From Lethocerus indicus (lineage: Eukaryota; Arthropoda; Insecta; Hemiptera; Belostomatidae): a stretch of DNA of 64,000 bases. Shown here in pieces: positions 1 through 12,000 of this stretch. Position 1 is the first letter of the stretch, and each line of letters opens with the position of its first letter. The position numbers were made by a program, and so were the translations under genes. The stretch covers positions 9,178,925 to 9,242,924 of the forward strand of contig JACDQD010000003.1 in NCBI GenBank assembly GCA_019843655.1. Direction: 5' to 3'. The notes beneath the pieces were generated by a model. The model was not told the origin of the DNA. It saw only the letters and a list, made by a program, of their open reading frames with translations, and searched no databases.

Positions 1-382
1 GTATAAATCCTTTCATTCCAAACTATCCCTTCATTCCAATCCCTTAATTCGACAACTTTCCTCGCTTCACCATCCCGAAAATCCCGTGCGTCCCCTAAAG
101 CGGAAATGGCCACGCGATTTCCTTACAACCTGAGTAAGGGCAGGAGCGGGAGTACCATCATTGGGTGGCTTCTCCTTCGAGAGTTCAGTGAGTGAGTGTT
201 AAGTGAGAGCAGTGTCACTAGATACAATTAAAAAAAAATTGTAGTCGTGACTATAACAATAAATGAGAAAAAAAAAGTTCTCCATTGTGAACTTATTAAT
301 TTTATATTCCTCGTTTGATGTGAACGGAAGTATTTTTAAACAGGGCCAAGTCGCAATTTATGCCGGGCATTAACATGACTCA

Positions 383-398
383 GTGTTAACGTTAACAC
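383..398. repeat. 16-bp perfect palindrome GTGTTAACGTTAACAC
   Basis: The two halves GTGTTAAC and GTTAACAC are exact reverse complements with no spacer. Each half contains GTTAAC, a half-site of HNF1-type POU-homeodomain proteins. A dimeric binding site is one reading; no gene nearby identifies the protein. Confidence 0.8.
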
Positions 399-665
399 AG
401 AACGGGGCGCCGCATCACCGCTGAACGACCGGGAGCTAGGAGGGGGAAAAAAGGACCCCATTCGTGGCTAAAACACCAGGCGAGTCAGATAGATTGGCGG
501 GTTGATTATGAAGAGACGAGTGGGGCCGGGCCGGCCAGCCCAACTGGTTGTCCATTGTCGAAAACATTCGCCCAATTACACCGATTGGAGGCCTTTCCCA
601 TTTAATTTTCGGGGCCCGGATTAAAAGTGGGTTCACCGTCGGGCCCCCATTACCACCAAACCCCA
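395..665. other. GC-rich CpG island-like segment
   Basis: This segment is visibly GC-rich against AT-rich flanks. It contains GGGCCGGGCCGGCC at about 523-536, including one of six GGCCGGCC sites, and begins directly after a 16-bp palindrome. A 97-codon minus-strand frame fills it but has no recognisable domain. Regulatory function is inference from composition only. Confidence 0.45.
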
Positions 666-1083
666 CACTGAATATCAGATAATTCGCAGCGTTACACCGA
701 TTGTCAGTTCCAGCATTTCGCTTATACACAAAAAAATAAACATACGTTATACAAAAGATAATATATAATCCTTATAATTGAGCTGAACATTAAGTCATAA
801 TTTATGCGATCAAAACAGTCAAAAGAATGGAACGATCAAAGCAATGGATGGTACAATATGTTCAAAGAGGCAGGAAATCGAGTGTAGAGTCATTAATATT
901 CATCCTTTTTTATGATATTCCTTTTAATTCCCATTCAGAAATTGTTTACTTTTGCTCAATAAAAATTAATAATTTTTTCACTTAATCCTTCCACCTACAT
1001 TATATCGGTTAATACTCAAAGGGCCTTACGTGAAATATACAGAATAAAGAGGGTACTTTCAGCTAATTATAGGAGTAATAAGT

Positions 1084-1113
1084 AACTCAAATAACTCTGG
1101 AGTTATTTGTGTT
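1084..1113. repeat. Inverted repeat, 13 of 14 base pairs
   Basis: Arms CAAATAACTC (1088-1097) and GAGTTATTTG (1100-1109) are perfect reverse complements around a TG centre. After one T/T mismatch the pairing extends by three more base pairs to AAC/GTT. It is the longest stem I found. A cruciform, a dimeric protein site or an RNA hairpin are all possible. Confidence 0.8.
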
Positions 1114-3444
1114 TATTAGGGAATTTTGCTCGATCATTTTCGGTACAGATGTAAATCTGTGGGCGCCTAGTAAAACAAATATGATTGCAAGTGAGTTAGT
1201 AGTGCAGTTATAATTTTATATAGAAATTCACCGTTCCTAATTTGTCTGGCGAGAAACTCATTCTTGTCAGAAAAAGAAGTAGGTGTAATCCTAGTCTCAG
1301 GGGGAGTGTTACTCTGTTGAAACGCTTCCTTTCGAATTCCCACCGGGGGGTGGGGGATGGGGCATGCGGACCCGGGTGAATTCAATAAATCTGGAGGAGT
1401 AACTGCGGGCGTGCATTGATTTCACATAAGAGGACGGACTCGGCTCTGGCCCAGGGAAGAAGGAAGATGAGCGGAGTCAGCGGTTGCTAAGGAACGGGCA
1501 TGCCGAGACAGAATGCAGCCCTCCGCTAAACGTGGGGCGAGGGTCCCCGACCCTACCGGTTAATGCCACCCCTCATCCGACGCTTTACCAATTGTTCCAT
1601 ACCCGATATTTTGGCACCTTTCTCCAAAAAGAAAGTGCTTGTTACAACCCCACACGGTTGTATCAGTACATCTGAACCAATCCAAAGGAACAGGCATGAT
1701 CGTTTCAGTTAATCCCACCAAAAATTTAGATTCTAAAAAATTATTACAAGGCATTTTTAATGTCCTATTGCTATACACATATTGTGTTCATGAATGATGC
1801 TTCTGTGGGAACACCACCTAATGTCTCCTTCCCGAATACAGAAGCGGTACCTTTTAAAAAGACAAACCTTACGTAAATGGCAGAACGAACCAGAGCCTCT
1901 TATATATACCCGCGCTATAAGACCCAACCGAGGGTATAGCGAAAATACGAAAGCGGGACCAATTTACGAGTAAAGGTTGTATTGTCGTCGCTTAAGGGGA
2001 CGGAAATCAAAACTGCAAGTCGGATGGACGGGGGAGTGTACCGAGATTGGAAATGGAAGAGATATATACAGCAGGAAATAGCCCGGTAAATAAAAATTTT
2101 GTGTCCCGGGGACGCTCGTCCCTCCCAATAATGCCCCGGACCCTCTTTCGTCGAAACAAAGAGGGAGACAAATCCGGAACGAAGGGTCAGCGAGGAAGGA
2201 AGGGGAAATTTTCCTCGGTCAAAATTAAATCGTCATCGTTCGAACGTGTTCTAGCTCCCTACCCAATTAGGAAAAACCGAGGCTGGCCGACTGTATAATT
2301 GTAATAATACCGCTTGAATGATATTTACTTAATATGATCCTTTTTCCCTCCTATTTGTTAAGCGCAATGAGGTACTCGGTTTTCATTATATTCCATGTAT
2401 TCGAAATGCCCAGACGTCAGCCCCTGCCATCACAACTTAGTTTCAATTCGAAAAATAGGGAATAATTTTATGTTCACAGCCATCGGAATAAAATTCAAGT
2501 TTGTCCACGTATATTTATAATATATCTGATCAAGAAATATCAAAATATATAGGTTTTTGCTGACACCTATTTGCTGATACCTTTTAATCTCGATAATTTC
2601 ATCTCTGATTGTTGATATACAAATTCATAGTTAAGATACAAACACTATTATCTGATTATGTACCTTGAGGTAAATTATATTGCAAATCTTTGAATTCTAC
2701 CAATAAAAATCAGAAACTTTACTTTGAATAATTGAAAAACGAGGCGGAATAATATTGTTTTTCCTAAGACATTGGTGAACGAATTCGTATTGGGTATTGG
2801 GAACAAATATTTTTATGACTTCCAAAAGTAACTGCTAACATAATTTCGCTGATCGTCAAATAGACACTAAATCATCGGTAGCATGTAAATAAAGTTTGAA
2901 AATATGTGCACATATAGTTCACAATGAACATTGTCAAAAACATCTCGTTTGTAATATACTTGTAAAACTAAGCTTGAGAGGACGAAACGGGCCCTTGAAA
3001 AGGACGAGCAATTTAGACCCGGAAATGCATTTTCCAAAACAGGAGGTGGAGATCGACTCTTGTGGGTATAATGAGAGTGTAGAGGGTTGTTTGCCGGTGA
3101 TGTAAGTTGGATGTTATCGGACCAGCGAAGGGTGGCTGGTAGGGGTCGTCCCCCCTTCCCAGGGGTAGGCAATGCCTCATGTCCCCGGGGGCTTCGCTCG
3201 CTGATACTACTCTATCTCTTCTAACTAATACCAAGTTACCGCTCCTTTATTCCACCCTCGCCTCATTCTCCACCCCCATCCACAATACATTTCATTTTAT
3301 GTGCAGACTACGCGAACAGGGACCCGAACCGTTGGCCGCCCCTCGTTTCCTTTCTTCATAACATTTTATACTCTCAAAAGAAGAGAAACCAAGCTAAACA
3401 TTCGTGATTTCATTCGAGGACACTTTTTCGTATTTCTAGCAAAA

Positions 3445-3458
3445 ATTAATCGATTAAT
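3445..3458. promoter_or_regulatory. Palindromic homeodomain dimer site ATTAATCGATTAAT
   Basis: A perfect 14-bp palindrome holds TAAT and ATTA half-sites separated by CG. Paired-class homeodomains bind such inverted TAAT pairs with 2-3 bp spacing as dimers. ATCGAT also fits CUT/onecut-type proteins. The palindrome is certain; binding is inferred. Confidence 0.4.
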
Positions 3459-4446
3459 AAGTAGTTATCAAAGGATGTGAGATGTTCCAATCTATGACAG
3501 AGCTTTATAAGGCACATTCAAAATTAGTTATTGTTTGAATACCCAACTAATTCCCAACACAATCATTGACCAATCAACGACCAAATTAGACACTATAAAT
3601 ATTTAACAATGTATTATTAAGCTTAAAATGAATGTTCCATTAATTTGATTCATACATTTCGTTGTATTTTTGAGGTAATAATTAGCCTGAATAATGATGA
3701 AAAATAAATTTAAACCCCTTCCCTGAAGCTACTACTGTATAAGATACAGTGCTCACTCTAAGAGAGCCATTCCGTTAAGTAAGAGGTACCCAAGAGATCA
3801 GTGATTAAATCAGATATGACCGCAATATCTATTAATTAGTCGTCCCATTGTACAATTATATGGATCAATGACTCGAGTTTAGTCGAATTATATTCGCGCA
3901 AATAGAATTTCATTTAGGTTTATTCCGCACATACGTATAATAACCGTAGGCTTTTTCATGACCATTGTGCTTCATGAATTGACTTTTTACAGTCTATATT
4001 ACTGAAGTATTTAATAGGAAAATTATTATTACTATAATTATAAATTTAAAAAACCGCCAGATGCCACCGGATACCACAGTAAAGATAGTCGGCTTCGTTA
4101 TAAAGGATACTGCCAGTCTTCAACGTTCATGATCACGGATGATAATTCCTGATTCTGAATTGAGAATGATTAAAGATGGCGTGCCGGCCATGGGCGAAAT
4201 ATCCATCCTGTTAAGCAACCGTGTCATGGGCAGAGACAATGAATTCTCGGCCTAATGAATCAACTAATTGCTATCCAGTCTACATATCTAAAGCTTTGCC
4301 TTCGAGCCCTTCCAAGCATTAGCTATTTGCATCTATGAATAAATTCAACATTTTTTTCCCCCGTTTTTACGATTCGATTCATTAGGTTTGAAATCAAAGG
4401 GCGGAATTTTAAATGCGAAGTTCTCAATTCAGGGCCTAGAATCAGG

Positions 4447-4473
4447 AAACGATGAATAATTATTTCATCGTTT
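4447..4473. repeat. Hairpin with 10-bp arms and TAATTAT loop
   Basis: AAACGATGAA (4447-4456) and TTCATCGTTT (4464-4473) are perfect reverse complements around the 7-base loop TAATTAT, itself a homeodomain core. CGATGAATA recurs at about 4478, so the stem element is present a third time. Confidence 0.8.
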
Positions 4474-5739
4474 TCTTCGATGAATATGAATTATTACGCG
4501 TGACATTAACACTGAGTTTCAGTTTTCATCGTCATGTAAAGAAATTTTAACCGCGGCCCGAAATATGAGAGGAAAAATAATCATATTACACGGGTAATTA
4601 GGAAGGCAATAGTCCGAATTATCTTTTATGTAACGTTTCCAAGAAAGTTATAATATTTTATTATCTGTGATACATGTAGTGGCCATGAATTCCCTTTTGT
4701 CATTTTACTGTTCTAGGGCTTGATTGGTAATTCAAATTTGAATATATGTTTTATTGTTTGAGGGACTGGGGGTGATGAAGTTTCCCCATTTATAGTTTGG
4801 TATTTGACCACTTACTATCACAAAATATCGGTATTGTAATTACATAATACAACCATAAGTGAAGTCGAATTCCAATTAGACAACTGGTTTTCCCATCGTT
4901 CGCAATAAAACAGGAGAATCCTTTCATTAATGACACCATAATTTCTAATTAAGGAAGGATAGATATAATTAGCTTATGCTTGATTTCGACCCCGGTGTGG
5001 TGTGGAGAAGAGGCGGATCACGAATCAAATATCCAACGTAGGGTATCATGAATAATTCAAGGCTCATAAAGACTAGCATGTCTGGGAGATCTGATACGAG
5101 AAATGTTTAATACCTTCGAAATACAACACACCAAAGAGACAAAGCCTGACTTAGCACTTTGAGTAAAGTCTTGATGCAGCCGGTTATTGGCTTACGAGCC
5201 CGCCAGAGATAATTTACAAATTGGTGAAATTGCAGCCTACCTTTCTAAAATACTGTTTTATTATCGTATATTTTAATGCAAATGCTAAATAATGACAATA
5301 AGTAATAAATCCTTACATTAAATAAACGACTTATTAAATAAAATACCATTAAAACAAATAACGTAGTATAAAACAATCATAAGAAATATAATTTGAAATG
5401 AAATTCATCATTAATATGTTTATGGTGTACTACTTTTGTTGTCTGTTTAAATATTATTTCCGAATAAAACGATTACATTTTTGGACAATAATATAACAAA
5501 ACGTATAAGATCGTATACATATTTCAAGAAATGAATTTAAAATATATACTTTGATGTAACGTTGAAGATTCAATACAATTGACACTAATGGTTATTAAAT
5601 CAATTAACGGGCACTCGTCCACCCATTTTTTCAGATTATAGAGGCATTAAAATAAATAAACGATAAATGTAATAATTGGTAATCAATGCATTAAGACCCT
5701 TCATTTACACTAATAAAACGATAATTATGATTAACCTCG

Positions 5740-6130
5740 TAAACCTACAGCTACGTTCCATCCGAGGTACTGTCGGATGGAATACTAGCGGTCGTACATC
5801 GTCACCGGCCTCGCGTCGCTCGTGTTTTCGAAGCTCTTTCATTCCGGCCCCCCTCGAATAGATTACAAAACGCCGATATACGAGCCTGTATTCCCTAGGA
5901 CACGCCGGGCCCAGGATCGCGGCGGAGTGTCCAGCGATATGCGGGAGTTGGTTGCGACTTTTTATTCCCTCCCTCCGCGATATGCAAATAATACCGAATT
6001 GGGTTCATAAACCTGCATGAGGGGGCCGACCAATCGATCAAGTATTCAGTGTTTGCCGGGGTGAATGGTTCGACGGACGGCGGAGAGACGATTATATCGC
6101 TCTTTCGAATAGACCACCGCTCCATTTCCG
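5740..6130. other. GC-rich CpG island-like segment with hairpin
   Basis: CpG dinucleotides are frequent here, unlike in the flanks. The left edge carries a 10-bp perfect hairpin (5756-5782). A POU octamer ATGCAAAT lies at 5982-5989. Overlapping frames on both strands show no recognisable protein. It may be a regulatory element. Confidence 0.45.
5756..5782. repeat. Hairpin with 10-bp arms at the edge of a GC island
   Basis: TTCCATCCGA (5756-5765) and TCGGATGGAA (5773-5782) pair perfectly around the loop GGTACTG, and an outer G-U pair is possible in RNA. It is too short for a canonical animal microRNA precursor. No T-run follows on the plus strand, so a bacterial-type terminator is excluded. 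Confidence 0.8.
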
Positions 6131-6968
6131 AGCTATTTATAGCCGCACTACATCACGCATCGGTCAGGTACATTTGTTTTTGTTTGATTTTTGTCCCCAA
6201 CAAAAGTCCAGAAGTGAAGAGGTCGGATATGTATATTAAAGACCGCAATGCATAACGATCGGAACATCGTTCGTCCTATTACAATCATAATTACATTAAA
6301 CGTTGGAAACATCTACAGTGTCAAATATCCGTTTTACATACAATATATATTAGCTTATTTATAAAATTAAACTGCACGCGTACATTTAATTAGAACACAA
6401 AAGGTATCCAATTATGAACGTGTCATTCATTTCAAAATAACTTCCCTCTTCGGCTTATTCATATTTCACGGTTTACGGCTTTCAAATATTTATATTTTCC
6501 GCGCTTTCCATCGATTAAATTAATAATGCGATTAAGATTCTACAGTTGCTCTGCCGTAATTACGAAATAATTTATTTTTTAACCAACACTGAACTAAGCG
6601 AACACAATTCCGAGGAAATTTTAATTTAAATATTTTATTGGATTTAACTAATTGAATTCTAAATAAAAAATGTCAGGTTTTATAGAAGCTGCTTTTCTCA
6701 CTAATTAATTTTTAAATTGGACGGATTATGTGGAAATAAATTTTCGTTACGCTGTTATGTCGCCGAGCTTTTAACAGGTAGTTAATTATTCTTAGCTTAA
6801 CACGCCCATTTATAATTATGTTTTTGAAATAATTATACGCGTACGAAACATATTCACTACGCGGAGATCACTCATTGAGATGAATAACTGAAGTAGATTA
6901 CTAGCGAAATGAAGGAATGCAGAATTTATTAAAACGTAGAGTGGTAAAATTAAAAGACAAGAATAGAA

Positions 6969-7028
6969 ATTCATAAAGCGGTAATCAATATAGCGGATAA
7001 GGATTCATAACGGGTAATCAATATTGCG
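6969..7028. repeat. Near-tandem duplication, period 34 bp
   Basis: Two 26-27 bp copies (6969-6995 and 7003-7028) share ATTCATAA, GGTAATCAATAT and a terminal GCG. They differ only in a short indel/substitution in the middle and one base near the end. This looks like a local duplication preserved or recent enough to remain readable. Confidence 0.75.
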
Positions 7029-7442
7029 AGTTTCAAAATTGGGGCCGGCGTGAAATGTATAACATTTCAATCAGGGGAACTTAACAGAAAGATAATTAAA
7101 CAGAACGGGAATCAGACATTCTAACAGTATCAATTCCAGATGTTCGCTCTAATTCAGAACGACAGGTTTTTCGAAATCTTCGGTATTCGCTCTCAAAGAT
7201 CATCCACGATAAACGCCCGTGCTAAACAACACATGTTGGACAGAAATATTACTGCTATTTTTTTAATTTGTATCCAATTACCTTGTAATTTTCATGCTTT
7301 TCCGATTAAAATAAACTGAAATTGGAGTGCAGAATTTTAATGACTTATTTAAATTCAAATTTCTTCTGATTACTGGAAGTTGCAGTTCTACAAGTGTAAG
7401 TTCTAAAAAATGCTTGAAGTTTGGAACATACTAATTAAATCT

Positions 7443-7460
7443 GTTTAAAGTTATTTAAAC
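7443..7460. repeat. Short hairpin GTTTAAA-GTTA-TTTAAAC
   Basis: Seven-base arms pair perfectly around a 4-base loop in AT-rich sequence. A stem this short and AT-rich can easily arise by chance. Confidence 0.6.
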
Positions 7461-7653
7461 TTGCTTGGATTATTTATTCTTACTTATGATATTCCCTATT
7501 TTCATTTCATGTATACGTTCCGCGACTGAATCACCACCGATAAATCTTCTTTTTACAGATCTATGGTGAGAACCCAAAACCAGGTAAGCTTAAAACCAGA
7601 TAGTCGCGTTAATGATATTCCCAACCTTCGCAAAATGAATAAAATATCTCCAA

Positions 7654-7683
7654 TAAAAGCCTTACTAAAAGCCTTATTAAAAG
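7654..7683. repeat. 12-bp tandem repeat, 2.5 copies
   Basis: TAAAAGCCTTAC is followed immediately by TAAAAGCCTTAT and then TAAAAG. The unit is probably the product of replication slippage. Confidence 0.8.
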
Positions 7684-7689
7684 TAATAT

Positions 7690-8125
7690 TCCTAATAGCT
7701 TAAATTATATTGGGTCAGCTGATGTCCGAGAAAACGAGACCGGCGTCCAATAACTCGGACATTGAAACTCTCGAAGTCTGCAAGGCTACCTAGCGGAGCC
7801 GATATTAATTGGATTCGCGAATACACATAACCAATTACAGGGGTTGGTACCGTAATAGCGGGGGCTAGGTGCGCTCCGGCGGTGGGGAGACTCCCCAATG
7901 GGCGAGCAGTATTAGTGCATTCATTCGTCCGACTAACGGGTAACCCCCGGCCGCGCAAATAGAGCCGCTACCCAGTTTACCCCAGCCAGCCCCTTCAACC
8001 CCGAGGTTTTCGCCCCGGATTCTAATTAATTTTATACGGGGATTCGCCGCCGGGCCGGGATTAAAATTTAAATCTCTCGCCGTAAGCCCACCACCCCACC
8101 CCCACCACAACCTCTCTTCATCCCC
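7690..8125. other. GC-rich island with C-rich edge
   Basis: The segment contains CCGGCC- and CCGGG-type strings. Its right edge (8087-8103) has three C-runs separated by 1-4 bases; the next run is 18 bases away, so the strict minus-strand quadruplex rule fails. Three competing minus-strand frames (80-88 codons) indicate relaxed stop density, not coding. Confidence 0.4.
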
Positions 8126-11100
8126 CGCTGCAACAAAATAAAAAGCTGCCCTTGATTAACCTGGACACTGATAAAGGTACTGAAACGTAGGAATCGAGCG
8201 ATATTGACGTGGAAAACCGCCTTCACGCGGTTGGACAACTTTCGCAATTGTTTGAATAGCTTGGAGGGTATTCCCTCGAATTTACCATTTTGTCCGCACA
8301 ATATTAACACATTTTTATAGTCCAGAATATTATTCGGAAGCTTAAGGTATGATGAATTTAGGATTGATTAGAGAAAACTATTACTTATTGGCAGGTTGCC
8401 GAGGAATTTATTATGTTCTCAACTTTTTAATTTTTATTTGTTTCTCCTGGAGCTCCGACCAACAAAAATGACCTCTAAACCGCAGTTATGACTGAATTAT
8501 GGTTGGACAAAAGGCGTGAGTACTGAATGTAGTTTCAGGATGGAAGATAATAGTCTTTAGCATAATTTGTAAAATGTGTAACAATTTTGTAATCTGGTTC
8601 AATGCGATTTCTGCGGGCAAAATGCGAATTTCGAGAAAACCAACTCTTCAACAATTTTGTAGCATATTTGGAGGCGGGGGGACACTTTTTAGGCAGAATA
8701 GAATTGGCGCGGCATCTGTGTTGTTGCGTGGCATTAGTCTAAAGGCCGTTTGGTAACCGCCCTAATATCCGGGTGCTCTTTCGCCGGCTGTGAACTTTCC
8801 GCAAGCCGGGGCTTGTTCCCGGCCGGGCGCATCCCTAAGTGGAAATGCGGGTTTATCCCGAGGACAGCCGCTCCGTTATGGAGATCCGATGGGCTGTTTA
8901 GTCCTTTTTCCCAACACAGAGTTGTTCCCAAGCCCCGCAGCGTCGGCTGTCGTAAACATTCCGAGTCGTGAACACGTTTCTGCACGTTTTGCCGACTAAA
9001 AAGCCGACCGTAGTTGATGTACTGGCAACAACCTAACCTTAGACCGTTACTAATAAAAATGTTACCTATGTCATCAAAGATTACCAATATTTCAAAATAA
9101 CTTCTTCCTTATTTAAGCACTCCAATTTGATAGGGAGGTTGAAACAAGTTTCAATATTCAAAAGCGCAGTTAATAAACTAGTTGTTTTCGATATGTCTGA
9201 AGTAAATAAAAATTATTTTATACGACCAATAGTCAAAAATTTTCTCTAAAGCATATCCCATTTTATTTGGTAGAATTTTGTGGGCAGCAAAATTGCCAAA
9301 ATAAGAAACACAACGAAAAAACGATCGTACACAATTTCTAGGGCCGAGGGGAAAAGATCCAAAATCGAAAAAGGAATAAACAAAAACAGAGACGTTTAAT
9401 TCAGTGTATTCGGGACTATTTCGACATTGGACGCCAAATACGGGGGTAAAAGCAAATCGGACTTGGGCTTTATAACTTGGAGGCAATATTGTTCTATTTT
9501 TCCCCCCCTTTGTCCATGCCCTTTTATCAACTGTTTTCCATCGCTTTCTGTCCGACCCCTTATTACGTTCAGTCCTAAACCGGCCATTTCGAGTCCGATT
9601 GTCATCGCAACACAACCGGGGGTCGATGCTCCTTGCTCAACTAGAATAAAAAGTTTTCAACGTGCAAAATTCTATTCGCATTACGCCGCATTTAACTGAA
9701 TCTCCCCTGGAAACCTGACACAAATTGCGTATTATAAAGTCTTTATTTCAAATCTCTGGATCTTGCCGAACATACAAGTCATCGTGATGCAACGAATCCA
9801 TATTATATCAAGGTTAACAGACTATTACTGAGGGTATCCTTAAAAGTGTTAATCTTTTCGGCCACGGTGCATTATGAGAGCTACAGAAATATATGACATA
9901 CAAGCGAAAATCCATCCTGTAATAGTATTCCGACTTTTATGATCCTCCCAATAAGAACTATAGTCTAATAGAGGTTATCCCTAATAATGATAATAATCAG
10001 TATGATAATAATAGTAACAGTACTACAATAATTAACTTCGTAGTTGACAAAAACGATGTGAAACCTTTCAATATATTCAGTCATGAATATAAAATAAAAT
10101 TTATTCATCAAATTCATCGTATTTTCATGACCCTGTGATTAGAATTGATGGGAGCCGCGTACACAGAGTCGACGTTTGTATGTGAATTGGCCGTATAAGA
10201 AGTGGCCATTCAGGAGCTCATCACGGCTGAAATCGGTCTCCGCTCTCCTAATGGTTCTGTTTAATAGGACCTCCACGATTTATGAATTGTTAACTGGATA
10301 ACCGATATTCTTTTTTTCTTTTCGATAAGGATTTATTTTATTTATAACATTGTCTCATGTTGTTGGCGTCAGTGAAAGTTTTGCTCTAAAACTATATTGG
10401 ACACGCGAAGTCATCCCACCCACTCCAGTCGGATTAATGCGAATGGGCAATAAAATTTTTTTTCGGTCTGTAGGTCCAGTTTTCGCCGTAGTTAATCGTT
10501 GGAAATTAACCCGATTAAACGGTCCAAGAGAACCACTTCGACCGCGGTGAACAAAATTTGGACGCAGTAATCACAATCATTAAAACAGAAAAGCCCGTTT
10601 TCTACGCACGTAACAAATATAAACAGGCCCTATAGTCTTATGGTATAATAAATAATAACACCATAATATCCTACACAAGTGAAGGAATATTTCATGAATG
10701 AATTGCAGACTCCAGTGGATTTTTTCCCCTTACAAAATCAAATCGGTTATATAATTAAGTACTTATTATATTATACGCCCATTTTTGTCACATGAAGCTT
10801 TGTCCATTCGATAAGTTTAAAACACCTTCAATTATAAGTTCAAACAAGATCTAACCATTGCTATATTAATCTGGCGGAAAATGGTAATATTTTTAATATA
10901 AGAGTTCCTCTCGATATTTATATTTCAGTATCCCTGGACAACATGACAAACAAATTAAAAACTCAATAATCAACTAATTATCGGCACGAATCAGAATTTC
11001 CAATAATTATTTTATATCAATCAAAAATTATGTTTATTAAGCGTTAGGTTCACAAAAAATACGCACGTTCCACGCGAAAGGAACTCTTTTTCAAGCCTGA

Positions 11101-12000
11101 TATCACCGCTTTAGATTTGTTACAATTCCAATTAGAGTTGTGGAACCAAACCATGGAGCCAGAAACCGGTCCCGAGGATTAAATCATGGTTTTCCGGAGG
11201 GACCGGCAAGTCGCGCCAACCGGAGCGTTAAAAACGTCCCCGGCAGGTTGACGAGGGTATTCACCAGGGCCGCCACCCTGCTTTTCATATCGGGTGGAAC
11301 ATACGCTCAACGATCAAAACTTTTCTAATCAACTTAGCCCAAGAATCCGTTCGCAGGAGACAAGAAAAAAGTAACGCTTACGCCGGCTGCCACCGTTACC
11401 GCAATATACTTACAACTTTCGGTTATACTTAATAAGGCACTCTACAAAATCATACATTAGATATTTGCTTAATACAATATTAACCGAGCAAGAACCATAA
11501 GTTGAGGTTAAACGTGTTACTTGACATTGGATCTGGTTTACTGCGATAGTCAATCCTCAGAAGAATTCCTACTTAATAAGAAATGAATGTATTAAATTAG
11601 CTGATACAAATATAGTAGAATTTAATTATGATAAAACAAAAAATATATATATGAAAAAGATGACACTGTCAAACGTGCTATAAAAGCTTAGAATCTTTCA
11701 CGGGAACAAAAACATTCTATCTTCTCAACAGTATTTAATAGTTCAAATTTCAGAAAGAAAATAGGAGTAGGGCTACAATCCAAAAGGTGGAATCGTTCGA
11801 ACTGAACGGTCCGACAAGAAAGAAAAGGAGCGTTGGGGGGATTTACGGTCCGAGGAGCAAGCGTGAAAAAGTCAAAAGTGAAAACACAATTGAGTGAATA
11901 ACTCGACCAGAGGCACTATTCTAGTTTTACTTTCGTACAATCAAACTGACAGCTAAATTGGCGGATTAGTTCAACCTTCCCGGCCGGTAACAGACCAGTC
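8001..12000. other. Non-coding block with GC islands at its start
   Basis: The start of the block continues a GC island (to about 8125), and another lies at about 8730-9000. From 9100 to 12000 the DNA is mostly AT-rich, with modest GC patches near 9400-9620, 11140-11290 and 11380. The longest open frame of the whole window (145 codons, minus strand, 9178-9615) is here and is treated as chance. An ATA/ATG-rich cryptic simple stretch lies near 9984-10020. A good TATA-like octamer, TATAAAAG, sits at 11679-11686 without an initiator at the right distance. Confidence 0.7.

Larger units (their letters stand above)
1..4000. other. Non-coding block: AT-rich DNA with four GC-richer patches
   Basis: No gene is supported here; open frames reach about 100 codons and overlap on both strands without recognisable domains. 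GC-richer patches lie near 395-665, 1320-1600, 2100-2240 and 3000-3350. The patch at 1345-1362 has three G-runs (6, 5 and 4 G) separated by 1-2 bases on the + strand, but a fourth run is 11 bases away, so it misses the strict quadruplex rule. The remainder is AT-rich with palindromes listed separately. No transposon ends, tRNA or rRNA sequence was seen. Confidence 0.7.
4001..8000. other. Non-coding block: long AT-rich stretches around one GC island
   Basis: Two AT-rich stretches (to about 5740, and about 6240-7690) flank a CpG-containing island at about 5740-6130, and a second island begins near 7690. No open frame exceeds 90 codons. The AT-rich parts hold a 10-bp hairpin (4447-4473), a 27-bp near-tandem duplication (6969-7028), a 7-bp hairpin (7443-7460) and a 12-bp tandem unit (7654-7683). 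POU octamers ATTTGCAT/ATGCAAAT occur at 4325-4332, 5276-5283 and 5982-5989. Nothing else was recognised. Confidence 0.7.

Noticed and set aside
9178..9615. Longest open frame (145 codons, minus strand)
   Set aside because: No recognisable domain and overlapping frames on the other strand; frames of this length are expected by chance in 64 kb of this composition.
10340..10403. Possible TATA (TTATAAC), initiator (TCAGTG) and DPE-like GGACA
   Set aside because: The initiator has G where a pyrimidine is expected, the TATA element is weak, and the DPE-like string is one base out of register.
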